A stretch of 64,000 bases of DNA, from NCBI GenBank assembly GCA_963776565.1, contig CAVZNF010000005.1, forward strand, positions 310,001-374,000, given 5' to 3'. The notes under the pieces were generated by a model. That model was given only the letters and a program-made list of their open reading frames with translations. It was not told the origin of the DNA and did not search any database. Source of the stretch: GMQP-bins7 sp963776565. Lineage in GTDB: Bacteria > Actinomycetota > Thermoleophilia > Gaiellales > Gaiellaceae. The first letter of the stretch is position 1. Each line of letters begins with the position of its first letter. Of this stretch, positions 43,300 to 51,050 are shown piece by piece. The position numbers and the translations under genes were made by a program.

Positions 43300-43856
43300 A
43301 GCGCGGTCGCGAGCCGGCGACGGTAGGCGATCGTCACGGGATCCTCGTGACCGAGGTCCTCGAACACCGCGAGGGCGATCTCGCGAAGCCGCTCGCGCCG
43401 CTCCGGGGACGCGTCGGGAATGTCCGAGAGGAGGAGATCCAGCGCCCGCTCGTGATCGTCCTCCTCCAACGCGGCACATACCTCGGGCAGCTCGCCGCTC
43501 TCGCGCAGCTCGTCGACGAGTCCCGGCACGCGCGGGGGCGCGAGGAGCTCGTCGAGAAACGACGAGACCGCGACGGGCGAGCGCGCTCCCACGAACTCCG
43601 AGACGACCCGGCCGTCCTTGAACGCCTTGACCGCGGGGATGCCCTGGACGTGGAAGGTCGCCGAGAGGCCGGGGTTCGCATCCACGTCGACCTTCGCCAG
43701 CGTGACCGAGCCGTCGCGCGTGGCGATCTGCTCTTCGAGCACCGGCGTCAGCGCGCGGCACGGGCCGCACCAGGCTGCCCAGAAGTCGACGACGACGGGT
43801 CGCTCGCGGGAGCGCTCGATCACGTCGGTCTCGAAGGTCGCCTCCGTAACGTCCAT
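43293..43856 (-). CDS. Thioredoxin-domain protein with helical C-terminal extension (CnoX/YbbN-like)
   Basis: 187 residues. Thioredoxin fold at 1-105 with the active site WAAWCGPC (Cys30, Cys33), VDVDANPGLSATFHVQGIPAVKAFKDGRVV (cis-Pro). Residues 110-187 form a helical repeat region (LRESGELPEVCAALEEDDHERALDLLLSDI ... RERLREIALAVFEDLG) like the TPR part of CnoX/YbbN chaperedoxins. This suggests a redox-linked holdase rather than a general thioredoxin. Intact. Confidence 0.88.
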   Translation of the reverse strand: MDVTEATFETDVIERSRERPVVVDFWAAWCGPCRALTPVLEEQIATRDGSVTLAKVDVDANPGLSATFHVQGIPAVKAFKDGRVVSEFVGARSPVAVSSFLDELLAPPRVPGLVDELRESGELPEVCAALEEDDHERALDLLLSDIPDASPERRERLREIALAVFEDLGHEDPVTIAYRRRLATALY

Positions 43857-43886
43857 ACGTCGCTCAAACGCTCATGCCGGAGCCGA

Positions 43887-44902
43887 TCATCCCGCCATGA
43901 CGACATCGGCTCCGCAGCCCGCGAGGAGCGCGGCTGAGACATGCTTGGACGCGACACCTCGCGAGCGACGCGGTGGTCGAGGTCGATCTCGATCTCGGGC
44001 CACGCATCGAGCCCGAGCGAGCGTGCTCCGACGTCGCGGCCGAAGTCGTACAGCTCCTCCGTCGAGAAGACACCGCGACGGCCTGTCTGACGACGCGCGA
44101 TGCCCTCGAGCTCGCGCAGCTCCTCGAAGGGGTCGATGCGCACGTTCGAGTCCGAGCCGATGCAGAGCGGGATCGAGCGCTTACGCGTGCGCTCGGTCGG
44201 CAGGAATCCGTCACCGAGATCGGCCTCCGTCGTCGGACAGACACAGATCGTCGCGCCCGACGAGGCGAGGAGGTCGAGCTCGGCACCGTCTGCATGTGTC
44301 GCGTGCACCACCGTCGTGCGCTCCGTCAGGCAGCCGGTCCGAGCGAGGAGCTCGATCGGGCGACAGCCGTGCTCGGCGAGGCACTCCTCGATCTCCTTCG
44401 GCTGCTCGTCGGCGTGGATGTGGAGCGGGAGCCCTAAGGACACCGCGTAGCGCCCGATCTCCTCGAGCCAGTCGGCAGGGCACGCGCGAACGGAGTGGGG
44501 GGCGACGCCGACGTCGATCCCGGCGTCGCGCAGCATCTCGACCTGTTCGATGAACTCACCGACCGAGCCCTGCCGGAAGCGGGGGAGACCTCCACGTGCG
44601 TAGGCGACGTGAAGGAGCACGAGCGCGATGCCGGTCGCTGACGCCGCATCGGCCGCAGCAAGGGCTTCGGCCGGGCCGAGGTAGTGGAACTCGCCGACTG
44701 CCGTGTACCCAGCCGCGAGCATCTCGCGATACGTCAGCTCGTACTCGCTCCGGACGATGTCCGGCGTCTGCCGTTCCGCCTCCGACAGCATGGTCTCGCG
44801 CCACGCCCAGAAGTCGCCGCCCGCCGCGCTCCCTCGCAGTGACCGCTGGAAGGTGTGGCTGTGCGCGTTCACGAAGCCCGGGAGTCGGAGCGTGCCCGCC
44901 AC
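43887..44902 (-). CDS. Formimidoylglutamate deiminase-like amidohydrolase (one frame change)
   Basis: About 338 residues of the amidohydrolase superfamily, HutF/atrazine-chlorohydrolase branch. Metal ligands: PGFVNAHSHTFQRSLRG (HxH), LPLHIHADEQPKEIEECL, RTTVVHATHADGAEL and GSDSNVRIDPFEELRELE, the last matching HutF. The frame changes near 43960; in the correct frame it ends GVASKHVSAALLAGCGADVVMAG at TGA 43887. GTG 44902 is preceded by TAGCGT with 7-nt spacing, and lacks the small N-terminal beta domain usual for HutF, so it is short. No other hut genes are nearby; deamination of another substrate is possible. Confidence 0.78.
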
Positions 44903-44927
44903 GCGGGCGACGCTAGCAGGGTCGACG

Positions 44928-44933
44928 TACTGT
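44928..44933 (+). promoter_or_regulatory. -10 element TACTGT, leaderless start of the phosphatidyltransferase
   Basis: TACTGT exactly 6 nt before GTG 44940; it supports this start over the in-frame GTG at 44949. Confidence 0.5.
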
Positions 44934-44939
44934 TTCGCC

Positions 44940-45515
44940 GTGTCCTGGGTGGAGATCCGGCGCTCGATCCCCAACGCGCTCACGCTCGCGCGCTTCGTGG
45001 CTATCCCGGTCTTCGTCTGGCTGTATCTCGACGCTGGCGACGGCCCTGCCTGGGGCGCCGGCATCTTCTTCGCGGCCGCAGCGCTGACAGATCAGCTCGA
45101 CGGCTATCTGGCGCGACGCTGGCACGTCGAGTCGGCGTTCGGGAAGGTCGCCGATCCACTCGCGGATCGCCTGATGATCGGTACCGCCGCGATCCTCATG
45201 CTCGCGACCGGACGCATCCCTGTCGTCGCGGCTCTTGTCATCCTCGCGCGCGATGTGGCTCTCGTCCTCGGGTATCGCTTGCTCTCGCCTGGCGGCTACG
45301 ACCTCGAGGTGACAGGCCTCGGGAAGACTGCTACGTGGGTGCTGTATGCGTCGCTCGGCTTCGTGCTCGTGACAGCGGAGGGGACGACATGGCCGATCGC
45401 GCTCCTGTGGATCGGCGTCGCGCTCTCCCTCGGCGCGGGCGTCCAGTACGCGCTGCGCGCGTGGCGGCAGGTGCACCCGCGCGGAAGGGACTCTCGAGTC
45501 GAGCACGAACCTTAG
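44940..45515 (+). CDS. CDP-alcohol phosphatidyltransferase (PgsA-like)
   Basis: 191-residue membrane enzyme transferring a phosphatidyl group from CDP-diacylglycerol to an alcohol. The CDP-OH-P signature is complete: DQLDGYLARRWHVESAFGKVADPLADR (D-x2-DG-x2-AR-x8-G-x3-D-x3-D). N-terminus IPNALTLARFVAIPVFVWLYL is typical of phosphatidylglycerophosphate synthase, but cardiolipin and inositol-phosphate synthases share the pattern. About five membrane segments. Divergent from hutF by 37 bp. Confidence 0.88.
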   Translation: MSWVEIRRSIPNALTLARFVAIPVFVWLYLDAGDGPAWGAGIFFAAAALTDQLDGYLARRWHVESAFGKVADPLADRLMIGTAAILMLATGRIPVVAALVILARDVALVLGYRLLSPGGYDLEVTGLGKTATWVLYASLGFVLVTAEGTTWPIALLWIGVALSLGAGVQYALRAWRQVHPRGRDSRVEHEP

Positions 45516-45526
45516 GGACTGAAGTC

Positions 45527-45541
45527 TCAACCTGAGGTTGA
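45527..45541. promoter_or_regulatory. Perfect palindrome, probable FtsR/Rv1828-type MerR operator
   Basis: TCAACCT-G-AGGTTGA, seven-base arms and one central base, 55 bp upstream of the rsiG-like start. It overlaps a possible -35 (TTGACC, 45538-45543) with a TTTACT at 45562-45567. The regulator encoded two genes downstream belongs to the MerR subgroup for which I recall operators of this CAACCT/AGGTTG type, so autoregulation is inferred. Confidence 0.65.
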
Positions 45542-45595
45542 CCCCTCAGACGCGCTGCTGCTTTACTCAAGAACACCTTCGAGGAAAGGCCGCCG

Positions 45596-45844
45596 GTGGA
45601 ATCACTTCCCGATCTCGCAACACTGACCGACGACGACCTTCGCACGATGATCCGCGACCTCGAGAAGGAGGAGGACGACATCTCCTTCCAGCGCCGCGTG
45701 CTGCACGGTCGCATCGACATCCTCCGTGCCGAGTTGGTCGCCCGCCTGCGCGAGCAGGTGAGCGCAGGAGAGGCACAACTCGCGGACGTCGGGCGCCTCA
45801 GTGAGATCCTGAGTGCGAAGGCCGCTCCGACGGACGACGAGTGA
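45596..45844 (+). CDS. rsiG: RsiG-like c-di-GMP-responsive anti-sigma factor
   Basis: An 82-residue helical-hairpin protein. Residues 26-41 carry the RsiG signature E(x3)S(x2)R(x3)Q(x3)D as Glu26, Ser30, Arg33, His37 (instead of Gln) and Asp41, in the context EEDDISFQRRVLHGRIDILRAEL. In Streptomyces RsiG holds sigma WhiG when bound to c-di-GMP; Rubrobacter has a short RsiG with one motif that works as a homodimer, the form seen here. GTG 45596 has GAGGAAAGG upstream. The stop overlaps the start of the FHA gene. No WhiG-like sigma factor lies next to it; its partner is unknown. Confidence 0.75.
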   Translation: MESLPDLATLTDDDLRTMIRDLEKEEDDISFQRRVLHGRIDILRAELVARLREQVSAGEAQLADVGRLSEILSAKAAPTDDE

Positions 45845-46302
45845 GCCACGTCTACTGCCCGGAGTGTGGTTTCCAGAATCCGGAGGCGTCGAATTACTGC
45901 TCCCGGTGCGGCGCATTGCTGACGGCGGAGACCGGATCGGAGACGACGATGAGCTTCGACATGGCTGAAGACGGCGACGAGGTCGACCTTCTCGAGGCGC
46001 TCGGCATCAACGGGCCGGCACTCGTCGTGCGCTCCGGCGGCGGCATGGCCGGCCAGTCGTTTCAGCCGGAGGAGGGCCGTACGCTGATCGGGCGCTCGCC
46101 CGAGTGCCAGGTGTTCCTCGACGACGTCACGGTTTCGCGGCGCCACGCCGAGCTCACGCGCGATGGCGAGACGTTCTCGATCCGCGATCTCGGCAGCCTC
46201 AACGGGACCTACGTCAACCGCCGCCGCATCGAATCGGTCGTCCTCGAGAACGACGACGAGGTGCAGATCGGCAAGTATCGGCTGACCTTCCTCCAGCGAT
46301 GA
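45841..46302 (+). CDS. garA: GarA-like FHA protein with N-terminal zinc ribbon
   Basis: 153 residues. The FHA domain (about 60-152) is close to mycobacterial GarA: GRSPECQVFLDDVTVSRRHAEL, LGSLNGTYVNRRRI, DDEVQIGKYRLTFL. Ahead of it lies GSETTMSFD, matching the GarA ETTS phospho-site, so Thr35/Thr36 are candidate Ser/Thr-kinase targets. A zinc ribbon (Cys6, Cys9, Cys20, Cys23: YCPECGFQNPEASNYCSRCG) precedes it, which classic GarA lacks. GarA switches 2-oxoglutarate metabolism by intramolecular FHA-phosphate binding; here this role is inferred. Overlaps genes on both sides (GTGA, ATGA). Confidence 0.9.
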   Translation: MSHVYCPECGFQNPEASNYCSRCGALLTAETGSETTMSFDMAEDGDEVDLLEALGINGPALVVRSGGGMAGQSFQPEEGRTLIGRSPECQVFLDDVTVSRRHAELTRDGETFSIRDLGSLNGTYVNRRRIESVVLENDDEVQIGKYRLTFLQR

Positions 46303-47011
46303 GCACGGTCACCGCACGCCGGGAGCGGGGGGAGCGGAGCCGCGTCCACGCACGATCGGCTCGGTGTGCGAGGAGCTTCGCGAGCAGTTCCCCGACGTCT
46401 CCGTCTCGAAGATCCGCTACCTCGAGGACCAGGGCCTCATCTCGCCGCGACGCACGCGCGGCGGCTATCGGCTCTTCGCGCCCGACGACATCGAGCGCCT
46501 CACCACGATCCTGCGGCTCCAGCGCGACGAGTTCTTGCCGCTGCGTGTCATTCGCGAGGAGCTCGACGGCCCCGGCGCTACGGCTGACCGCGCGCGACGC
46601 CGCACCGTCGGCGTTCTCGGCCACGAAGACGAGATCGACGAGGCCGAGCTCTGCGAACGCGCGTCGGTCTCGCCGGAGCTCGTACGCCAGCTCGAAGAGT
46701 TCGGCCTGGTCGTCTCGCGCGTCGAAGGCGGCGAGCGCCTCTACGGCGAGAACGAGGCAGACATCGCTGCCGCCTGTGCGCGGCTGGCGCGCTTCGGCAT
46801 CGACGCGCGACACCTCAGGACATTCCTCACCGGAGCCGGTCGGCAGGCGGCGCTCGTCGAGCAGCTCGTCGCGCCGGGCTTACGCTCGCGCAATGCCGAG
46901 CGCCGGAAGAACGCGCTGGATGATCTCGAGGGGTTGTCGCGCGTCGCGCAGGAGCTCTCGCACCTGCTTCTCGTTCGCGACCTGCGGTCGACGGTGGAGC
47001 GCACGTCGTGA
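46299..47011 (+). CDS. MerR-family regulator, FtsR/Rv1828 type (one frame change near start)
   Basis: About 237 residues. The winged HTH reads TIGSVCEELREQFPDVSVSKIRYLEDQGLISPRRTRGGYRLFAPDDIERLTTILRLQRDEFLPLRVIREEL, nearly identical to the actinobacterial GarA-linked MerR proteins; a second helical domain (LCERASVSPELVRQLEEFGLV ... ARLARFGIDARHLRTFLTGA) follows. ATG 46299 overlaps the FHA stop (ATGA), but the frame is one off until about 46340, so an indel in the GGGAGCGGGGGGAG tract is likely. FtsR activates ftsZ in Corynebacterium. Targets here may include the palindrome at 45527. Confidence 0.88.
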
Positions 47012-47526
47012 GCATCGATCTGCGCGACCGCATCCGCGACGTCCCGGACTTCCCGAGCGAGGGGATCGTCTTCAAGGACCTCATGCCGTTGATCGCCGAC
47101 CCGGAGTACTTCGCAGAGACGATCCGCCAGCTCGCCGACTGGGCGCGGCCCCGCGAACCGGAGCTGATCTTCGGCGCAGAGGCGCGCGGATTCATCTTCG
47201 GCGCTGCTCTCGCGTATGCCCTGGGGGCCGGGTTCATCGCGGCGCGCAAACCCGGCAAGCTCCCTCGCGAGACGATCGAGGCGACCTACGCGCTCGAGTA
47301 CGGGACGGACAGCCTCCAGGTGCACCGCGACGCCGTTACGGAGGGCGCGCGCGTCATCGTTCTCGACGACGTGCTCGCCACGGGAGGAACCGCACGCGCC
47401 AAGGTGGAGCTCGTCGAGGAACTCGGAGGAGTCGTGGCCGGTGTCCTCTTCGTGATCGAGCTCGGGTTCCTGCAGGGGCGAGCGCGCCTGTCCGGCTACG
47501 ACGTGCATTCCCTGATTCAGTACTGA
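47008..47526 (+). CDS. apt: Adenine phosphoribosyltransferase
   Basis: Purine salvage: adenine plus PRPP to AMP. 172 residues: IRDVPDFPSEGIVFKDLMPLIAD, IFGAEARGFIFGAALAYALGAGFIAARKPGKLP, the PRPP loop VIVLDDVLATGGTARA and IELGFLQGRARL. GTG overlaps the MerR gene stop (GTGA), making it the last gene of the rsiG-garA-ftsR operon. Intact. Confidence 0.95.
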   Translation: MSIDLRDRIRDVPDFPSEGIVFKDLMPLIADPEYFAETIRQLADWARPREPELIFGAEARGFIFGAALAYALGAGFIAARKPGKLPRETIEATYALEYGTDSLQVHRDAVTEGARVIVLDDVLATGGTARAKVELVEELGGVVAGVLFVIELGFLQGRARLSGYDVHSLIQY

Positions 47527-47565
47527 GCCGCACGCTCCGTCCGGGGCCGCGCCTACAACAAGAGC

Positions 47566-47835
47566 ATGACCTCCGAGCCGAATCGGGGCCGTTCACTCCA
47601 GCCAGGGATCGCTCGAGGCTCCGCACGCGCCGATGCCCGTTCCATGAGTGCCGCCGTGCTCACAATGATCGCTCCCGCGGCTTCGACGCGGATCCTCGCG
47701 GACGTCTCAGCCATCGCCGCCGACAGGGTTCCAAAGGAACCTGCGCTCGAACGTCTCGAGCAGGCGATCGGACGAGACTTCGCAGACCGCCTCGTCGCTG
47801 CCCTGAGCGACAAATCGGGCCACGCCCGAACCTGA
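47566..47835 (+). CDS. Hypothetical protein, 89 residues (weak)
   Basis: An ATG-started frame after apt. The C-terminal part (EPALERLEQAIGRDFADRLVAALSDKSGHART) looks like an amphipathic helix region; the N-terminal part is Arg/Ser/Ala rich with no motif. No good ribosome binding site. It is the only reasonable candidate in 47527-47842, but it could be chance in this GC-rich DNA. Confidence 0.3.
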   Translation: MTSEPNRGRSLQPGIARGSARADARSMSAAVLTMIAPAASTRILADVSAIAADRVPKEPALERLEQAIGRDFADRLVAALSDKSGHART

Positions 47836-47842
47836 ACTCCGC

Positions 47843-48037
47843 CTAGCGCCGGGGGGAATGGCCGCCGCGAAGGCGGACGAACATGAAGATCGCCGCCGCC
47901 GCGACGAGCGATACGACGAACGCGAGCCCGCCGGAGACTCCGACGGCCAGCCCGCCCAGCCACATGAAGAGAAAGAACACGACCGACCAGCCGAAGGCAT
48001 GAACTCCCTGGTCGACGCTCGGGGCTCGCAGGTGCAT
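47843..48037 (-). CDS. Small two-helix membrane protein, 64 residues
   Basis: Two hydrophobic segments (FGWSVVFFLFMWLGGLAVGVSG and LAFVVSLVAAAAIFMFVRL) and a short basic end RGGHSPRR. The composition and hairpin layout argue for a real membrane protein. No family recognised. Opposite in strand to both neighbours. Confidence 0.55.
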   Translation of the reverse strand: MHLRAPSVDQGVHAFGWSVVFFLFMWLGGLAVGVSGGLAFVVSLVAAAAIFMFVRLRGGHSPRR

Positions 48038-48285
48038 CGCGGGCGATCCTACAGGCGTGCCGGACCAAAAAAATTCACCGAGCCGGTGGCGCTTTCGTCC
48101 ACTCGACCCGCTGACCGTCCGCTTCCGCGTAGAGCCTGCGAGCTGAGCTTCGACCTACTTGCGCTCCGTGCTCGGTGCAAGCGGGAACCTATGGGACATG
48201 CCCTGAGGGGTCAAGCGCCGTCTTCACCGGATTGCCGCAATTTGCGCCGTATTTCTTCCGCAGCACGATTCGCCGGCGGGCGACG
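48038..48285. other. Intergenic region upstream of uppP
   Basis: About 250 bp without a gene. It contains a run of seven A at 48067-48073, unusual here, followed by a GC stretch with short inverted pairs. I compared it by eye with common actinobacterial riboswitch patterns and recognise none. The uppP -10 ends it. Confidence 0.4.
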
Positions 48286-48291
48286 TAGGAT
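48286..48291 (+). promoter_or_regulatory. -10 element TAGGAT of uppP, leaderless
   Basis: TAGGAT exactly 6 nt before GTG 48298; it supports this start codon. Confidence 0.5.
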
Positions 48292-48297
48292 GCCCCG

Positions 48298-49236
48298 GTG
48301 CGCCGCTCCGTGGTCTTCGGCGTCGCAGGGACGGCACTTGCCCTCGCTGCCGTCCTGACGCTCCTCGGAGTGGGGGACGACCCGGCTGCGCTCACCAACG
48401 GGCAGGCGTTCGTCCTCGGCATCGTCCAGGGCTTGACGGAACTCCTTCCGATCTCGTCCTCGGGCCATCTCATCCTCGTGCCCTGGATCGCCGACTGGAC
48501 GTACCTGAAGGAGCACGACAGCTTCAACCAGACGTTCGACGTCTCGCTCCATCTCGGGACGCTCGTGGCAGTCGTCGCGTACTTCTGGCGCGACATCGTG
48601 ACGCTCGTCGTCGCGTGGCTCACCTCGATCCGTCGCCGACGCATCGAGTCGTCCGACGAGCGCGTGGCCTGGTTCCTGCTCGTGGCGACGATCCCCGCTG
48701 CAGTCGCGGGCTTCCTCGGTGAAGACGCAATCGCGGAGGTCCTGGGGGAGCCGTGGCAGATCCTCGTACTGCTTGCGGGGGGCGCGCTCCTTCTGTACTG
48801 GGCCGATCGCTCGCCCCAGAGCCGCGCCATGGGCGACCTCCGACTCGGGCACGCCCTGGTCATGGGGTGTGCGCAGGCACTCGCGCTCGCTCCTGGAGTG
48901 TCACGCTCGGGGATCACGATCACGACCGGCCGCTTCATGAAGCTCGACCGCGACAGCGCCGCTCGCTTCTCGTTCCTGCTTCTCATCCCGATCGTGTTCG
49001 GCGCGGTTCTGCTCAAGGGAGTGAAGGACGTTCTGCTCGGCGATCTTCCGAGCGGGTGGCATGGGCCGTTTCTCGTCGGGACGCTCGCGGCCCTCGGTAG
49101 CGGCCTTCTCGCCATCGACTGGCTGCTTGGTTTCGTCCGCACCCACACGTACGGCTTCTTCGTGGTGTACCGACTCGTCGTCGCTGCGCTCGTGCTGCTC
49201 GCGATCGTCAGCGGCGTGCGCGACGCCACGTTCTAG
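48298..49236 (+). CDS. uppP: Undecaprenyl-diphosphatase (BacA/UppP type)
   Basis: Recycles undecaprenyl diphosphate to the monophosphate carrier in the membrane. 312 residues with seven to eight transmembrane segments. Catalytic motifs: GIVQGLTELLPISSSGHLILVP and APGVSRSGITITTGRFMKLDRDSAARFSFLLLIPIVFGA. The N-terminus has one extra hydrophobic segment (VVFGVAGTALALAAVLTLLGVG) before the usual start. Works with UppS in this window. Confidence 0.95.
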   Translation: MRRSVVFGVAGTALALAAVLTLLGVGDDPAALTNGQAFVLGIVQGLTELLPISSSGHLILVPWIADWTYLKEHDSFNQTFDVSLHLGTLVAVVAYFWRDIVTLVVAWLTSIRRRRIESSDERVAWFLLVATIPAAVAGFLGEDAIAEVLGEPWQILVLLAGGALLLYWADRSPQSRAMGDLRLGHALVMGCAQALALAPGVSRSGITITTGRFMKLDRDSAARFSFLLLIPIVFGAVLLKGVKDVLLGDLPSGWHGPFLVGTLAALGSGLLAIDWLLGFVRTHTYGFFVVYRLVVAALVLLAIVSGVRDATF

Positions 49237-49257
49237 CGTGCCGCCGCATTACCGGAC

Positions 49258-49482
49258 TCAAGCGGGAGACACAGGTGGTTCTGGCACAGTGGGACGCTCG
49301 GGGACGAGCACACCGACGAAGCGTGCACCCCTCCACGAGACGGTGTCGGGTCCGAGAATCGTGATCTCTTTGGAACTTGATCCGTACGACTGAACGTGAT
49401 CGATGGCAGCCTGGAGCGGGCTGCTCGAGAGCACGGTCTTGACGATCCGGCGTCCGGAGTGAATCTCGTAGGTCCTACTCAT
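49258..49482 (-). CDS. Hypothetical small protein, 74 residues
   Basis: ATG 49482 with GGAAGG 8 nt upstream gives SRTYEIHSGRRIVKTVLSSSPLQAAIDHVQSYGSSSKEITILGPDTVSWRGARFVGVLV, a compact alpha/beta composition with a Pro-rich end. The codon use is less GC-biased than its neighbours. No family recognised. Confidence 0.6.
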   Translation of the reverse strand: MSRTYEIHSGRRIVKTVLSSSPLQAAIDHVQSYGSSSKEITILGPDTVSWRGARFVGVLVPERPTVPEPPVSPA

Positions 49483-49497
49483 TGTGCTTCCTTCCAC

Positions 49498-49739
49498 TAG
49501 CCGCAGGGATACCGGAGGAGCGAGACCGCAGCCGCCGCATAGGTCGTCGCCCCTGATTCCGGCTATCTGAATAACAAGACGCTGTTGGGCTCACATACTT
49601 GCGTTTGGAGCCACGAATCCCTCGATCGAGGCAGCGGGGTTGCTCTGGCTCCGCAGTCGAATGCTCGACGCACGGTAATCAGCGTTATGTCAAGTTGACC
49701 GACGAGGACGTGTTGCTTCTCACCCCTGCCCCGGCGCGC
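49498..49739. other. Intergenic region, lower GC, no gene seen
   Basis: About 240 bp with clearly lower GC than the rest of the window. I see no open frame with a start and ribosome site, no tRNA fold and no strong inverted repeat. Confidence 0.45.
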
Positions 49740-49745
49740 TAAGGT
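49740..49745 (+). promoter_or_regulatory. -10 like TAAGGT before the 28-residue ORF
   Basis: TAAGGT in the same GCTAAGGTT context as the tRNA-Pro promoter. It would give a leader of about 33 nt carrying GAGGGGGT before ATG 49785. Confidence 0.4.
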
Positions 49746-49784
49746 TGGACGACAAGCGCTCGTCTACCTGAGGGGGTATCGGCG

Positions 49785-49871
49785 ATGTTGGCTCTGAGCG
49801 TCCGGATGTTCTTGATCGCGATCGTCGTGCTGGGCGTCGCAACCGTCGCGTTTCTGATCGCCACCGCCTGA
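49785..49871 (+). CDS. Tiny membrane peptide, 28 residues
   Basis: ATG 49785 to TGA 49871 encodes MLALSVRMFLIAIVVLGVATV followed by AFLIATA, one uninterrupted transmembrane helix. A purine-rich GAGGGGGT lies about 8 nt upstream and a TAAGGT -10 further up. Too short for normal gene callers. Real expression is plausible but unproven. Confidence 0.45.
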   Translation: MLALSVRMFLIAIVVLGVATVAFLIATA

Positions 49872-49984
49872 CCGGACGCTTGTCGGCGCCCTGACTCGGA
49901 CGAGGGAAATCTCGCGGCACCCCTAGACACGGGGCCGCGAACGCGAGAGATTGTCACCTACCGCCGTAAGCGTCCCCGCCGCGT

Positions 49985-51040
49985 GTGACCCAAATCGACA
50001 TCGAGCACATCCTCTTGATCGAGGACATCCGGCAACTGCTCGAAGCATCCGAGCAGGTTGGAAGCGTGCGCGCGTCCGATCTCGCTGAGATCGCGGAGAT
50101 CTACGAGCTCACGGAGCTCGAGCAGGACGCCGTTCTGCGCGAGCTCGATCAGCGCTCGATCGAGATCGTCGAGCAGCCACCCCACTCCGAGACCGTCGTC
50201 GCGCTGACGGCTCCCGTCGAGACGACCACGGACGCGCTGCAGCTGTTCCTCCGCGAGGCGGGCCGGCACCAGCTGCTGACCGCGGCCCAGGAGGTCGAGC
50301 TCGCGAAACGGATCGAGCGCGGCGACATGGATGCGAAGGAGCGCATGATCCAGTCGAACCTCCGGCTCGTCGTCTCGATCGCGAAGAACTACCGTAACCA
50401 GGGCCTCCCGTTCCTCGACCTGATCCAGGAGGGGACGCTCGGGCTCATCCGCGCGGTCGAGAAGTTCGACTGGCGCCGCGGCTTCAAGTTCTCCACCTAT
50501 GCGACGTGGTGGATTCGCCAGGCGGTTGCGAGGGCTCTGGCCGACAAGGCGCGGACGATCCGCATGCCGGTGCACATCGTCGAGCGACTCCAGAAGATCA
50601 ACCGTGCAGATCGGCAGCTGTGGACGCAGCTCGGGCGCGAGCCGTCGCTCGAGGAGATCGCCGACGAGGCCTCGCTCACCGTGCAGCAGGTGCTCGAAGT
50701 GCGCGCGGCAGCGCGTGCGTCGACGAGCCTCGACGCCCCGGTCGGCGACGGTGAGGACGCGGTCTTCGGCGACTTCGTGGCCGGCGACGAGCCGCTGCCG
50801 GAGGAGACCGTCGAGCTCAACCTCCGGAGTGAAGCGCTCCGGCACGCGCTCGCCGCGCTCCCCCAGCGGGAGCGCGAGGTCGTGGTGATGCGGTACGGGC
50901 TCACGGGTGCCGAGCCGCAGACGCTCGAGGAGATCGGCAGGCGGCTCGGCTTGACGAGAGAGCGCGTCCGGCAGATCGAGCTCGAGTCGCTACGTCGCCT
51001 CGCCAGCTTGCGCGAGATGCAGTCCGTCGACGCGACTTAG
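49985..51040 (+). CDS. RNA polymerase sigma-70 factor, primary-like (SigA/HrdB group 1/2)
   Basis: 351 residues. Region 1.2 DALQLFLREAGRHQLLTAAQEVELAKRIERGD; region 2 RMIQSNLRLVVSIAKNYRNQGLPFLDLIQEGTLGLIRAVEKFDWRRGFKFSTYATWWIRQAVARAL; region 3 about 205-270; region 4 ALPQREREVVVMRYGL and LGLTRERVRQIELESLRRL. An N-terminal piece (about 1-75) resembles a short 1.1-like segment (IRQLLEASEQVGSVRASDLAEI). Its end lies 10 bp from the end of a second, convergent sigma gene. Which of the two is the housekeeping factor is unclear. Confidence 0.92.
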   Translation: MTQIDIEHILLIEDIRQLLEASEQVGSVRASDLAEIAEIYELTELEQDAVLRELDQRSIEIVEQPPHSETVVALTAPVETTTDALQLFLREAGRHQLLTAAQEVELAKRIERGDMDAKERMIQSNLRLVVSIAKNYRNQGLPFLDLIQEGTLGLIRAVEKFDWRRGFKFSTYATWWIRQAVARALADKARTIRMPVHIVERLQKINRADRQLWTQLGREPSLEEIADEASLTVQQVLEVRAAARASTSLDAPVGDGEDAVFGDFVAGDEPLPEETVELNLRSEALRHALAALPQREREVVVMRYGLTGAEPQTLEEIGRRLGLTRERVRQIELESLRRLASLREMQSVDAT

Positions 51041-51050
51041 AGGCGCAGCG

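Noticed and set aside
48038..48285. Possible riboswitch before uppP
   Set aside because: Short inverted pairs and an A7 run are present, but no known riboswitch core could be matched by eye.
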